In this document: piece after piece, positions 34,473-42,358 of the stretch | How the letters are laid out: each line of letters begins with the position of its first letter | How positions within the stretch are numbered: position 1 is the first letter of the stretch | Origin: Lentzea aerocolonigenes | GTDB taxonomy: Bacteria > Actinomycetota > Actinomycetes > Mycobacteriales > Pseudonocardiaceae | NCBI RefSeq assembly: GCF_000955955.1 | Contig: NZ_JYJG01000144.1 | Location: forward strand, 1 to 49,123 | Direction: 5' to 3' | Length of the DNA: 49,123 nucleotides | Notes under the pieces: model-generated | Databases searched by the model: none | Told to the model about the DNA's origin: nothing | Seen by the model: only the letters and a program-made list of their open reading frames with translations | Program-made: the position numbers and the translations under genes

Positions 34473-36010
34473 TCCGGGCCGACCGAACCCTTGCCCCAGA
34501 AGTAGTCGTCGAAGTTGCCCAGTGCGCCACTCGACGTGACGGGACCCATGGTCGCCCACCGGACGGAGGCGGGCTGGGTGTCGATGCTGGCCTGCGCCCA
34601 CGCGTCGCGGACCTTCATCGGGTTGTTCCACCACAGGAACGGCGAGCGCCACATGTAGTGCCCGAACTTGCCGCCGTGGTTGGACGAGTTGTAGCTGACC
34701 GTGGTGAAGCTGTTGATCTGGTGCAGGCCGCGGAACGCCTGGCCCCAGCGCTGCGCCCACGTCTGGCCGCCGGTGACGTCCTCCAGGATCTGGCAGGTGA
34801 AGAGGCTCATCCACTCGACGTCGTTCTGGCCCCAGCGCGCGTCGGTGTTCGCGAGCTTGGTGTCGTTGTGGCTGGAGCAGCCGGTGAAGTAGAAGCCGGT
34901 GCCGGAACCGTGGCCCTGCCAGTAGGTCATGTCGACGTCGTCGGCCCAGTTGGTGTCGTCGCCGCCCGCGAACATCGGGTCCTTGAAGTCGCTCTCCCAC
35001 GCGTTGCCGTCGAGCCAGCTGAAGTCGCGGGCGATGCCGTGGCTGCTCGCCTCGGAGTTGAACGTGCCGATGTTGGCGGCGGTGTTGGGCAGGCCCGCGC
35101 AGTTGCCGGTGCCCTCGCTGCCGACCTGCGTGCCACCGGCCTGGATCTTGAACTGGGCGTCCGGCCTGGGTTCCTGACCCGGTCCCGGCTGCGGCAGTTC
35201 GGCGCCGATGGTGGCGGGCAGGGTGATGGCCTGCGGTGCTGCGCCATCCTGGGTGCGCCCGGCGCAGCGGAACGACGGCTCGATCCTGTCGACCTCGTCT
35301 TCCAGCGCCGGGGCCACGTAGACGTAGCTGACGTCCGGTTTCACCTCGGCGCCCAGGTACTTCTGGCAGAGCTTCGCGCCTGTCGCGAGGTCGTACACCT
35401 TGGCGGTGCCCGCCTGGCCGTAGGTGCGGGCCGCGTGGCTGACCGACGTCACGCCCTGCGCGTCGAACGACACCCGGATGTTCGCGCCCTCGCCCTCCAG
35501 CGGGATGCCGCCGAGCTGGAACGAGTACGAGACCGCGGTGTCCAGGTTCGCCGTGAGTGCGTTGCGCCCGTTGGCATCCGCGAGTTCGAACGTCGTGTAC
35601 TGCGCGGTGGGCGTGGCGTTGTCCGGCAACACACCCGCCGCTCTGAGGCCTTCCTGTGCGCGCTTGGCCGCCTCGTCCGCCGGGATCGTCTTGATGCGCT
35701 TGATGGCTTCGACGTCGAGCCCGGTCTGCTTGGTCTCGTTGCCGTCCTCGTCGGTCCTGCCCTGTCCATTGTCGACAGTGGGCAGGTACTGGAAGCGCTG
35801 CTCGTCCGCGAAGGACACCGCGCCGTACTCGGATCTTTGGACGTCCTTGAGGCCGAAGGCTCTTTGCAGCTTCTGCGCCTGCTCCTGGTCGAGACCGGCG
35901 CTCTTCACGCCGTAGACGGGGAGCTCCGCGGCGTCGGCGGTGGCGACGCCGACCGCCCCAGCCGTGACGAGGCTGGACAGGGCCAGCACCACGGTCAGCT
36001 TGCGTTGCAT
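34427..36010 (-). CDS. Secreted protein with a possible caspase-like His/Cys domain
   Basis: 527 residues; ATG at 36010 after GGGAGGGAAGAG, giving a signal peptide (VVLALSSLVTAGAVGVATADA). Residues about 25-280 look like a propeptide or N-terminal domain. The C-terminal 230 residues have TGNCAGLPNTAANIGTF, a GGDDTNWADD stretch, DMTYWQGHGSGTGFYFTGC and EWMSLFTCQILED. The His-Gly after a hydrophobic strand, then a later strand ending in Cys, is the spacing of clan CD (caspase/gingipain-like) peptidases. I believe it matches a conserved uncharacterised actinobacterial family (DUF6345-like), but cannot confirm this. Protease activity is inference only. Confidence 0.72.
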   Translation of the reverse strand: MQRKLTVVLALSSLVTAGAVGVATADAAELPVYGVKSAGLDQEQAQKLQRAFGLKDVQRSEYGAVSFADEQRFQYLPTVDNGQGRTDEDGNETKQTGLDVEAIKRIKTIPADEAAKRAQEGLRAAGVLPDNATPTAQYTTFELADANGRNALTANLDTAVSYSFQLGGIPLEGEGANIRVSFDAQGVTSVSHAARTYGQAGTAKVYDLATGAKLCQKYLGAEVKPDVSYVYVAPALEDEVDRIEPSFRCAGRTQDGAAPQAITLPATIGAELPQPGPGQEPRPDAQFKIQAGGTQVGSEGTGNCAGLPNTAANIGTFNSEASSHGIARDFSWLDGNAWESDFKDPMFAGGDDTNWADDVDMTYWQGHGSGTGFYFTGCSSHNDTKLANTDARWGQNDVEWMSLFTCQILEDVTGGQTWAQRWGQAFRGLHQINSFTTVSYNSSNHGGKFGHYMWRSPFLWWNNPMKVRDAWAQASIDTQPASVRWATMGPVTSSGALGNFDDYFWGKGSVGPDYTAGNLFWRISGAS

Positions 36011-36165
36011 GTCTCTTCCCTCCCTTGGGGACGACCGGCTGCAGGGGCCGGCCGTCTGACAGGAGGATTTGCCGTGCTGTGCCGTGATACCGAGAGTGGG
36101 CCGCCTTGACGTCGTGACCACTCGAACGGCCGAAATTCTGTAACGCTCCTGGGGATTGCGCGTAC

Positions 36166-37290
36166 CTAGAGGCGGACAGCTGGGTACTTGATGCCTGCTC
36201 CGGTGTTCAGCACGACGACTTCGTCGTTCTGGTTGAGCCAGCCGTCCTTGCGGAGTGCCCGGACGGCACTGATGGTGGCGGCGCCTTCCGGGCAGAGGAA
36301 AACACCTTCTGTGCGCGCGGTTTCGGTGCGGTCCTCCTGGATCTGCCCATCGTCCACGGCTATCGCGGTGCCATTGGTTTCCCTGATGGCCTGCAGGATG
36401 ATGAAGTCCCCCAACGGTTTCGGCACGTTGATGCCGAACGCGTTCGTGAAGGCGTTGTCCCAGAAGGCCGACTCTGCCGCACCCTCGTCGAACGCCTTCA
36501 CGATCGGCGCACAGCCGGTCGACTGCACCGCGACGAGTCGTGGCAGTTTCCCTTTGATCCAGCCGAGTTCAAGCATCTCGTGGAGCGCCTTGTGGATCCC
36601 GATCAAGCCGACGCCGCCGCCGGTCGGGTAGATGATCACGTCCGGGACGCGCCAGCCGAGCTGTTCGACGATCTCGTAGCCCATCGTCTTCTTTCCCTCG
36701 ATGCGATAGGGCTCTTTGAGGGTTGAGGCATCGAACAGATCGACGTCCTTGATGGCCTGGGCCGCGTCGGCGATGGTGCCCGGCACGATCCGGAGCTCGG
36801 CGCCGCTCGCCTCGACTTCCTCGCGGGTGATCAAGGGGGCGTCCTCGGGCATGGCGATGACGCTGCGCAGGCCGGCGCGGGCGGCGTACAGGGCCCAGGC
36901 GGCGCCCGCGTTGCCGTTGGTGGGCATCTTGATGCCCTCGATGCCGAGTTCCTTGGCCCGTGCGACGCCGACCGCCGCGCCGCGGGCCTTGAACGAGCCG
37001 GTCGGGATGAGCGACTCGTCCTTCATGAGGATGTTCACGTCGAGCTGCCGGCTCAGTGCGGGCAGCGGGACCAGCGGGGTCATGCCCTCGCCGAGGCTGA
37101 AGTGCGGATCCGGAACTCGCACCGGGAGGACATCCCGGTAGCGCCAGAGGCTGTTGTCCTGGGTGGGCCTGCCGACCTTCGTGAGGTCGTAGCGGGCCAC
37201 CAGTGGGGACACGCAGGACCGGCAGAGGTTCTGCGGCCGGTCGGCGTCGTGACGCAGGCCGCAGCGGGCACATTCCAGATGGGAGAGCAC
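36166..37290 (-). CDS. Threonine-synthase-like PLP enzyme
   Basis: 374 residues; GTG at 37290. An N-terminal zinc ribbon (Cys7, Cys10, Cys23, Cys26) is followed by a fold type II PLP core with the lysine in IPTGSFKARGA (Lys101), the phosphate loop TGGGVGLIG and PTNGNAGAAWALYAA. Threonine synthase converts O-phosphohomoserine to threonine. The gene is not near hom or thrB, and the substrate loop reads NGNAG rather than the common SGNT-type sequence, so a paralogue acting on a related substrate is possible. No partner genes are seen. Confidence 0.8.
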   Translation of the reverse strand: MLSHLECARCGLRHDADRPQNLCRSCVSPLVARYDLTKVGRPTQDNSLWRYRDVLPVRVPDPHFSLGEGMTPLVPLPALSRQLDVNILMKDESLIPTGSFKARGAAVGVARAKELGIEGIKMPTNGNAGAAWALYAARAGLRSVIAMPEDAPLITREEVEASGAELRIVPGTIADAAQAIKDVDLFDASTLKEPYRIEGKKTMGYEIVEQLGWRVPDVIIYPTGGGVGLIGIHKALHEMLELGWIKGKLPRLVAVQSTGCAPIVKAFDEGAAESAFWDNAFTNAFGINVPKPLGDFIILQAIRETNGTAIAVDDGQIQEDRTETARTEGVFLCPEGAATISAVRALRKDGWLNQNDEVVVLNTGAGIKYPAVRL

Positions 37291-37404
37291 CTAGCCATCA
37301 ATACCCGACGATCCACCCGTCCGGATTACACCCGAACGGTCTAGCGCATGTGGCCATTCGGATGCGAGCATCGTGGTCCCTGCTCAAGCCCCTTGAGGAG
37401 TGAC

Positions 37405-38604
37405 ATGCGACGACTCACCGTGAAAGCCCTGTTCGCAGCTGTCCTGCTCGCCGCCGCAATGCCTGCGGCTCCCGCCATCGCCGATGCGCAGACCAGCGGG
37501 TACATCGTGCTGCTGAAGGACGGCGTGAGTGTGCCGAGCGTGACCAACCTGGCCGGTGTCACGGTCGACAACCTGTACCAATCGGCTGTCCGTGGTTACT
37601 CAGCGCGCATGACCGCTGCCACCGCAGCTCGTCTCGCCCGCGACTCCCGGATCGCGCTGGTGCAGCCGGACGGCGTGGCGTCGATCGCCGCGCAGACCCT
37701 GCCGACCGGCATCGACCGCATCGACGCCGAGAAGAGCCCGACCGCCAAGATCAACGGTACCGACGAACGCGTGAACGTGGACGTCGCCGTGATCGACACG
37801 GGCGTGGATCTCGACCATCCCGACCTCAACGTGTACACGGCCGGGGCGAAGAACTGCTCCACCGGCCGCAGTGCTGACGACGGCAACGGCCACGGCACGC
37901 ACGTCTCGGGCACAATCGGCGCGCTCGACAACGGATCCGGAGTGGTGGGCGTCGCGCCCGGTGCCCGCATCTGGCCGGTCCGCGTGCTCAACAACCAGGG
38001 CAGCGGCTCGTTCTCGGCGATCATCTGCGGCATCGACTACGTGACCGCGCACGCGAGCGAGATCGAGGTCGCGAACATGAGCCTCGGCGGATCCGGCAGC
38101 GACAGCGCCTGCGGTTCCAACAAGGACGCGATGCACGAGGCGATCTGCCGCTCGGTGTCCGCCGGCGTGACCTACGTCGTGGCCGCGGGCAACAGCGCGG
38201 CGAACTCGTCGACCTTCGTCCCGGCCACCTACGAGGAAGTCATCACGGTCAGCGCGCTGGCCGACTTCAACGGCCAGCCGGGCGGCGGCGCGGCGTCGAC
38301 GTGCCGCGCGGACGTCGACGACACCTTCGCCGACTTCTCCAACTACGGCGCGGACGTGGACATCATCGCGCCGGGCGTGTGCATCCTGTCGACCTGGAAG
38401 GGCGGCGGCTACAACACGATCTCCGGCACCTCGATGGCCAGCCCGCACGTCGCGGGTGCGGCAGCGCTGTACAAGGCGACCCACCCGAGCGCATCGCCTT
38501 CGGCCGTGAAGTCGGCCCTGCAATCCGCCGGTACGACCAACTGGAACTCCGCGACCGACCCGGACGGCACGCACGAGCGGCTGCTGAACGTCGCGTCGTT
38601 CTGA
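37405..38604 (+). CDS. Secreted subtilisin-like serine protease (S8)
   Basis: 399 residues from the ATG at 37405 after TTGAGGAGTGAC. The signal peptide is KALFAAVLLAAAMPAAPAIA. An inhibitor I9-type propeptide follows (YIVLLKDGVSVPSV ... ARDSRIALVQPDG). The catalytic domain has Asp131 (VIDTGVDLDHPD), His163 (GNGHGTHVSGT), the oxyanion Asn in AAGNSAANSS and Ser near 343 (SGTSMASPHVAG). Six or so cysteines suggest disulfides. It is a complete exported protease that would mature by autocleavage. The nearest neighbours give no hint of its target. Confidence 0.95.
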   Translation: MRRLTVKALFAAVLLAAAMPAAPAIADAQTSGYIVLLKDGVSVPSVTNLAGVTVDNLYQSAVRGYSARMTAATAARLARDSRIALVQPDGVASIAAQTLPTGIDRIDAEKSPTAKINGTDERVNVDVAVIDTGVDLDHPDLNVYTAGAKNCSTGRSADDGNGHGTHVSGTIGALDNGSGVVGVAPGARIWPVRVLNNQGSGSFSAIICGIDYVTAHASEIEVANMSLGGSGSDSACGSNKDAMHEAICRSVSAGVTYVVAAGNSAANSSTFVPATYEEVITVSALADFNGQPGGGAASTCRADVDDTFADFSNYGADVDIIAPGVCILSTWKGGGYNTISGTSMASPHVAGAAALYKATHPSASPSAVKSALQSAGTTNWNSATDPDGTHERLLNVASF

Positions 38605-38627
38605 TCGTGGCGAACGGCTGATGGTGG

Positions 38628-38661
38628 CGAACGGTGCCTGGTGATCGCCGGGCACCGTTCG
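38628..38661. terminator. Hairpin between the subtilase and rnpB
   Basis: CGAACGGTGCC (38628-38638) and GGCACCGTTCG (38651-38661) pair perfectly over 11 bp around a 12-nt loop. It lies between the convergent subtilase and RNase P RNA genes and can serve both. There is no strong T tract. Confidence 0.65.
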
Positions 38662-38663
38662 TG

Positions 38664-39068
38664 GCGGATGAGCCGGCATGTAAGCCGGATCCTGTTCATG
38701 GGACCGGAGTCCCACTTGGCGGCCATCCATCTGGGCCTGCCGTTGCCGACAGGCTCTAGCGGCCTACCCGCGAGCATCGGGCGGGCCGCCCTCGAACGCT
38801 CGCGCAGGCCCTCTCGGGCCCTCTTGGCCTTGCTCCGGGTGGGGTTTACCTAGCCGCCCCAGTCACCTGGGGCGCTGGTGGTCTCTTACACCACCGTTTC
38901 ACCCTTACCCCGGCTTTCGCCGAGGCGGTCTGCTTTCTGTGGCACTGTCCCGAGGGTCGCCCCTGGTTGCCGTTAACAACCACCCTGCCCTGTGGAGTCC
39001 GGACTTTCCTCGACTGCCTGAATCAATTGACACAGGCCTCGCCGCGGCCGCCCTGCCGACTCATCCGC
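38664..39068 (-). ncRNA. rnpB: RNase P RNA (bacterial type A)
   Basis: On the minus strand the conserved core is clear: GAGGAAAGTCCGGACTCCAC followed by AGGGCAGGGTG, then ACAGAAA, GGGTAAGGGTGAAA, a GTAAGAGACCACC loop and TAAACCCCACC. The 5' GCGGATGAG and 3' CTCATCCGC pair to form helix P1, which sets the ends at about 39068 and 38664. The length of 405 nt is normal for actinobacteria. The RNA is the catalytic subunit that removes 5' leaders from tRNA precursors. Confidence 0.95.
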
Positions 39069-39168
39069 ACTGACCAGGATATCTCAGCGGCTGGGACTGG
39101 TTGTTCACTGGTCCGGACGTTGGTTGACTCGGTGCCATCACACGACGTCGCGACGGGGTGGACCTGAC

Positions 39169-39690
39169 ATGTCCGATCTGCTGATCATCTCCGGCGCGCC
39201 GTCCCACAGCGCGCCGACCGGTGTGGTCGTGTCGCACGTGTCCGCTGTTCTGGAGGCCGCGGGCCACCACGTGACGTTGCTCGACGTGCGCGCGTTGCCG
39301 ACGTTGTCGCTGCTCACCGAGGACCTCCGCGACCCCGCGATCACCGACGCCGTGAGTTCCGTGCTGTCCGCGGACGGTGTCGTGGTCGCCTCGCCCGTGT
39401 ACCGCGCGGCCTACAGCGGGCTCGTCAAGGCGTTGCTCGACCTGCTGCCGAAGAAGGCACTGCGGGGCCGCGCCGTGCTGCCGTTGGCGACGGGTGGTAG
39501 TCAGGGGTTCCTGGTGGCGATGGACTACGCGCTGCACCCGCTGCTCGCGGCGAAGGGCGCCGACCAGGTGGTGCGCGGTGAGTTCGTGCTGGACCGGAAG
39601 GTGGGTTCCGCCGAGGCGGCCGCCCTGCTGGACGCGGCGGCCGACCGTTTCGTCTCCGCCTTGACGCCTCGGTTGCGCCGGGCGTCCTAG
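39169..39690 (+). CDS. NAD(P)H-dependent FMN reductase
   Basis: 173 residues, ATG at 39169. It has the flavodoxin-like fold of SsuE/MsuE reductases: LLIISGAPSHSAPTGVV holds the flavin phosphate loop, and SPVYRAAYSGLVKALLDLLP and LATGGSQGFL are the typical FMN-binding and dimer segments. Such enzymes supply reduced FMN, often to two-component monooxygenases. No sulfonate or monooxygenase gene is close by. The stop overlaps that of the convergent RNase H/CobC gene by 4 bp. Confidence 0.88.
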   Translation: MSDLLIISGAPSHSAPTGVVVSHVSAVLEAAGHHVTLLDVRALPTLSLLTEDLRDPAITDAVSSVLSADGVVVASPVYRAAYSGLVKALLDLLPKKALRGRAVLPLATGGSQGFLVAMDYALHPLLAAKGADQVVRGEFVLDRKVGSAEAAALLDAAADRFVSALTPRLRRAS

Positions 39691-40748
39691 CCGAGGTGTG
39701 AGGTGTCGTTCACGAGCTTCACCGACGCGTGCCCGTCCGGGTAGAACTCGGCGATCGACACGCCCGTCAGGTCGAGGTGCATCCGGAACAGGAACTGCGG
39801 CCCGACGTCCAGCGCCTGGCGCAGCAGAGTCTTGATCGGCGTGACGTGGCTGACCACCACGAGCGTCTTGCCGCCGAACTTCGCGATGATCTCGGTGCGC
39901 GCTTTCCTGACTCGCGCGTGGACCTCGTCGAAGCTCTCGCCGCCCGGCGGCTTCTGGCTCGTGTCGCTCAACCACCGCCGGTGAATCTCCGGGTCCTGCT
40001 CGGCGGCCTCCGCGAACGTCAGGCCTTCCCACGTACCGAAATCGGTCTCGATGAGCCCCTGGTGAGTGACAACTTCGAGCCCTGTCTTGCTCGCGAGTGC
40101 CTGAGCGGTCTGCGTCGCCCGTTGCAGCGGCGACGAGATGATCGCCTCGACACCGTCCACTTCGGAGAGACGGCGGGCGGCCTTCTCCGCTTGCTGCAGC
40201 CCGAGTTCCGTCAGCTCGTGATCCCCGCGCCCGGAGTACCTGCGCTCGATCGACAGCTTGGTCTGCCCGTGCCTGAGCAGGATCAGCCTGGTGGGCTCGC
40301 CGATCGCACCACTCCAGTGCGGCTGCTTGTCGCCCTCCGCGGCCTGCTTCTCCCCGTCCATGGCCTCGTTGGCCAGCCGGTCGGCCTGCCGGTTGCGCTC
40401 GCGCGGAATCCACTCGTACGTGATCTTCTGGAACGCGCGCGCCAACTGCTGCGCCTCGCGTGCGAGCGGCTGCATGGAGGGGTGCTTGATCTTCCAGCGC
40501 CCAGCCATCTGCTCAACGACCAGCTTGGAGTCCATCCGCACGTCAACGGTCTCGGCGTCCAGCTCCTGCGCCGCCCGCAGCCCGGCGATGAGCCCCTGGT
40601 ACTCGGCCACGTTGTTGGTGGCGACCCCGATGAACCCCTTGCGCTCGGCCAGCGTCTCCCCGCTGAGCTTGTCGCGGACAACGGCCCCGTATCCGGCCGG
40701 CCCGGGATTGCCCCGCGACCCGCCGTCAGCCTCGACGATGACCTTCAC
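39687..40748 (-). CDS. Bifunctional RNase H / histidine phosphatase (CobC-like)
   Basis: 353 residues. Residues 1-135 are an RNase HI domain with acidic residues in VEADGGSRGNPGPAG, NNVAEYQGLIAGL, DVRMDSKLVVEQM and RQADRLANEAMD. A linker of about 20 residues leads to a histidine phosphatase domain with LILLRHGQT (phospho-His), SSPLQRATQTA and a late VSHVTPIK. The same fusion occurs in mycobacteria (Rv2228c), where the C-terminus acts as alpha-ribazole phosphatase in cobalamin synthesis and the N-terminus cuts RNA in RNA/DNA hybrids. Both active sites look intact. No other cobalamin gene is adjacent. Confidence 0.95.
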   Translation of the reverse strand: MKVIVEADGGSRGNPGPAGYGAVVRDKLSGETLAERKGFIGVATNNVAEYQGLIAGLRAAQELDAETVDVRMDSKLVVEQMAGRWKIKHPSMQPLAREAQQLARAFQKITYEWIPRERNRQADRLANEAMDGEKQAAEGDKQPHWSGAIGEPTRLILLRHGQTKLSIERRYSGRGDHELTELGLQQAEKAARRLSEVDGVEAIISSPLQRATQTAQALASKTGLEVVTHQGLIETDFGTWEGLTFAEAAEQDPEIHRRWLSDTSQKPPGGESFDEVHARVRKARTEIIAKFGGKTLVVVSHVTPIKTLLRQALDVGPQFLFRMHLDLTGVSIAEFYPDGHASVKLVNDTSHLG

Positions 40749-40768
40749 GGGCCGATCGTAACCCCGTG

Positions 40769-40798
40769 TTCAGGTGCCGCTGGGCGGTGCTATACGAT
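40769..40798 (+). promoter_or_regulatory. Probable promoter of tRNA-Leu
   Basis: TTCAGG (40769-40774) and TACGAT (40793-40798) are 18 nt apart. The -10 box lies 10 bp before the 5' end of the mature tRNA. The -35 match is weak. Confidence 0.45.
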
Positions 40799-40808
40799 GA
40801 TCCCATCA

Positions 40809-40891
40809 GTCTGGGTGGCGGAATGGCAGACGCGCTAGCTTGAGGTGCTAGTGCCCGAAAGGGCGTAGGGGTTCAAGTCCCCTCTCGGACA
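40809..40891 (+). tRNA. tRNA-Leu (anticodon GAG)
   Basis: 83 nt. The acceptor stem pairs GTCTGGG with CTCGGAC, including two G-U pairs, with discriminator A. The anticodon stem CTAGC/GCTAG closes the 7-nt loop TTGAGGT, which gives anticodon GAG. A long variable arm (GCCCGAAAGGGC) is typical of leucine tRNA, and the T arm GGGGTTCAAGTCCCC is canonical. The CCA end is not encoded. A strong terminator follows. Confidence 0.96.
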
Positions 40892-40908
40892 CTGAAGATG
40901 ATCAAGCG
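40877..40908 (+). repeat. tRNA-Leu 3' end, left copy of a 32-bp direct repeat
   Basis: This 32-bp segment covers the last 15 nt of tRNA-Leu and 17 bp beyond. It recurs at 42042-42073 with 4 mismatches. The core TCTCGGAC and CTGAAG followed by GATCAAGCG are shared. It has the arrangement of an attachment site for tRNA-targeting integration. Confidence 0.7.
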
Positions 40909-40944
40909 AATGGGACCGTCGACAAGACGGTCCCATTCGCTTTT
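40904..40944 (+). terminator. Rho-independent terminator of tRNA-Leu
   Basis: AAGCGAATGGGACCGTC (40904-40920) and its exact complement (40926-40942) form a 17-bp stem with a GACAA loop and a TTTT tail. This is a textbook terminator. Confidence 0.92.
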
Positions 40945-41053
40945 CTCCATCGGGTTGCGGCACCCCGTCCAACTGCGGACGCATCATTGGTCAGCATGAT
41001 CCCCCTTCACTAGGTTCCGACGAGCTGGGCTTACCAACTCCGGGGGGAACGAG

Positions 41054-42040
41054 ATGAGCCGAAGAGCTTCTTTTGCCTTGTCCACAGCACTTCTGGCCGC
41101 TGCCGTCGTCACGACACCGGCGCACGCGGCTACGACGGTCACCGATCTCGGCGGCTTGCCGTCCGCCGCGCAGCACGTCGCCACCTCGGTCAACGACGCG
41201 GGCGTCGCGGTCGGGGGTGCTCACAGCAACGGCCTGCCGAGCCGCGGGGTGAGGTATGACGGCAACGGCGTCGCGACCGAACTGGTCGGACCGGCCGATG
41301 CCAGTACGACCGTGGAAGCTGTCAACAGCAGCGGCAGCGCCGTGGGCACCGCCACCGGCAAGTCCGGCAGCAGGGCCCTGCGGTTCAACCCGGACGGCAC
41401 GCACGTCGTGCTGTCCGTGCCGTCCGGCTTCACCGGTGCGATCGGTCAGGCGATCAGCGACTCCGGCACCGTCTACGGCGTCGCCACCGACGTGACCCGC
41501 CGCCAGATCCCGGTGAGCTGGAGCCCGGCCGGGGTCATCACGACGCTTGCGCTCCCCGCGGGCGCGACCTGGGCCAACCTGACCAACGCCTCGGCGAACG
41601 GGTACGTGGCCGGTTATGTCACCGGACCCACCATCGCGACCACGGCGGTGCGCTGGAACCCTGACGGCAGCGCGACCGTCCTCAGTGGACTGGCGGTCGA
41701 CGCCACGACCCTGGCCACGGCGGTCAACCAGTTCGGCGAGGTGGTCGGCAGCGCGGTGGCCGGCGACTTCCAGTCGTGGGGCGTGCGGTGGAACGCCGAC
41801 GGTTCGCTGAACAAGTACGAGCAGGGATTCGGCCCGAGGAGCATCAACGACCACGGCACGGTGGTCGGCTCCAGCGTGGTCGGAGGCAACCAGGTACCGG
41901 TCCTCTGGGAGAGGGACGGCGGGCGGCTCGAACTCGGGTTCCCCGCCGGCGTCACCACCGCGGGTGCGTTGGACATCAACAACAACGGCGTGGTCGTTGG
42001 AACCGCCGGCTCTCGTGCGGTGAAGTGGGTCGTCGGCTGA
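41054..42040 (+). CDS. Secreted seven-repeat, probable beta-propeller protein (HAF-repeat-like)
   Basis: 328 residues, ATG at 41054 after GGGGGGAACGAG. A signal peptide (SFALSTALLAAAVVTTPAHA) is followed by seven copies of a motif of the form [IV]N..G.[VA].G: VNDAGVAVGG, VNSSGSAVGT, ISDSGTVYGV, ASANGYVAGY, VNQFGEVVGS, INDHGTVVGS and INNNGVVVGT, spaced about 40-45 residues apart. Each is preceded by a W- or R-containing strand such as VRWNPDG. Seven repeats of this size fit a single beta-propeller. The mature protein has no cysteine and no catalytic motif that I recognise. It lies alone between two imperfect copies of the tRNA-Leu 3' end and has its own terminator. Confidence 0.82.
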   Translation: MSRRASFALSTALLAAAVVTTPAHAATTVTDLGGLPSAAQHVATSVNDAGVAVGGAHSNGLPSRGVRYDGNGVATELVGPADASTTVEAVNSSGSAVGTATGKSGSRALRFNPDGTHVVLSVPSGFTGAIGQAISDSGTVYGVATDVTRRQIPVSWSPAGVITTLALPAGATWANLTNASANGYVAGYVTGPTIATTAVRWNPDGSATVLSGLAVDATTLATAVNQFGEVVGSAVAGDFQSWGVRWNADGSLNKYEQGFGPRSINDHGTVVGSSVVGGNQVPVLWERDGGRLELGFPAGVTTAGALDINNNGVVVGTAGSRAVKWVVG

Positions 42041-42041
42041 G

Positions 42042-42073
42042 GTCCGCTCTCGGACGCTGAAGTCGATCAAGCG
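42042..42073 (+). repeat. tRNA-Leu 3' end, right copy of the direct repeat
   Basis: This copy starts two bases after the stop codon of the propeller gene and matches 28 of 32 positions of the tRNA tail at 40877-40908. The substitutions at TCCG and ACG-like positions would weaken base pairing in a tRNA, so it is not a functional end. It overlaps the next hairpin, just as the left copy overlaps the tRNA terminator. Confidence 0.7.
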
Positions 42074-42109
42074 GCGGGGTTGTGAACATGCAACCTCGCC
42101 GCTCGTTTT
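42071..42109 (+). terminator. Terminator of the propeller gene
   Basis: GCGGCGGGGTTG (42071-42082) pairs with CAACCTCGCCGC (42091-42102) with one G-U pair and an 8-nt loop, followed by TCGTTTT. Its position relative to the tRNA-tail repeat repeats the arrangement at 40904, though the stem sequence differs. Confidence 0.85.
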
Positions 42110-42358
42110 CACAGGTTGCGAACCACACTGTCCAGCTCGGCGGCCTGGGTCGCGGAATCCACGGCGCCTAGCGGGATCGAGAGGCGCCCATCGCCACTCC
42201 TTCGAGGTGCGCAGGTCGGCCGTTCTTGTGCAGAACCTCTGTGGACCACCACATCGCCAAACCCGCTCGCGGCAACGGGGCCGCGGACTACCCTTGAGGG
42301 TTCGGGCTGCCGGCCGCCCCAGCGCCGCAACAGCCCTGTGGTGAGGGGAGCGCACCAC
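42110..42358. other. Non-coding stretch upstream of the SARP regulator
   Basis: No gene is supported between the terminator and the regulator start. It must carry the regulator's promoter, but I find no clear consensus boxes. Base composition is similar to the neighbours. Confidence 0.4.

Noticed and set aside
34283..36109. About 600-codon plus-strand frame opposite the secreted His/Cys protein
   Set aside because: Low-complexity Arg/Val/Gly composition and no start context; the minus-strand gene has a signal peptide and conserved motifs.
38641..39060. Short open frames across the RNase P RNA gene
   Set aside because: The sequence is explained by the rnpB secondary structure.
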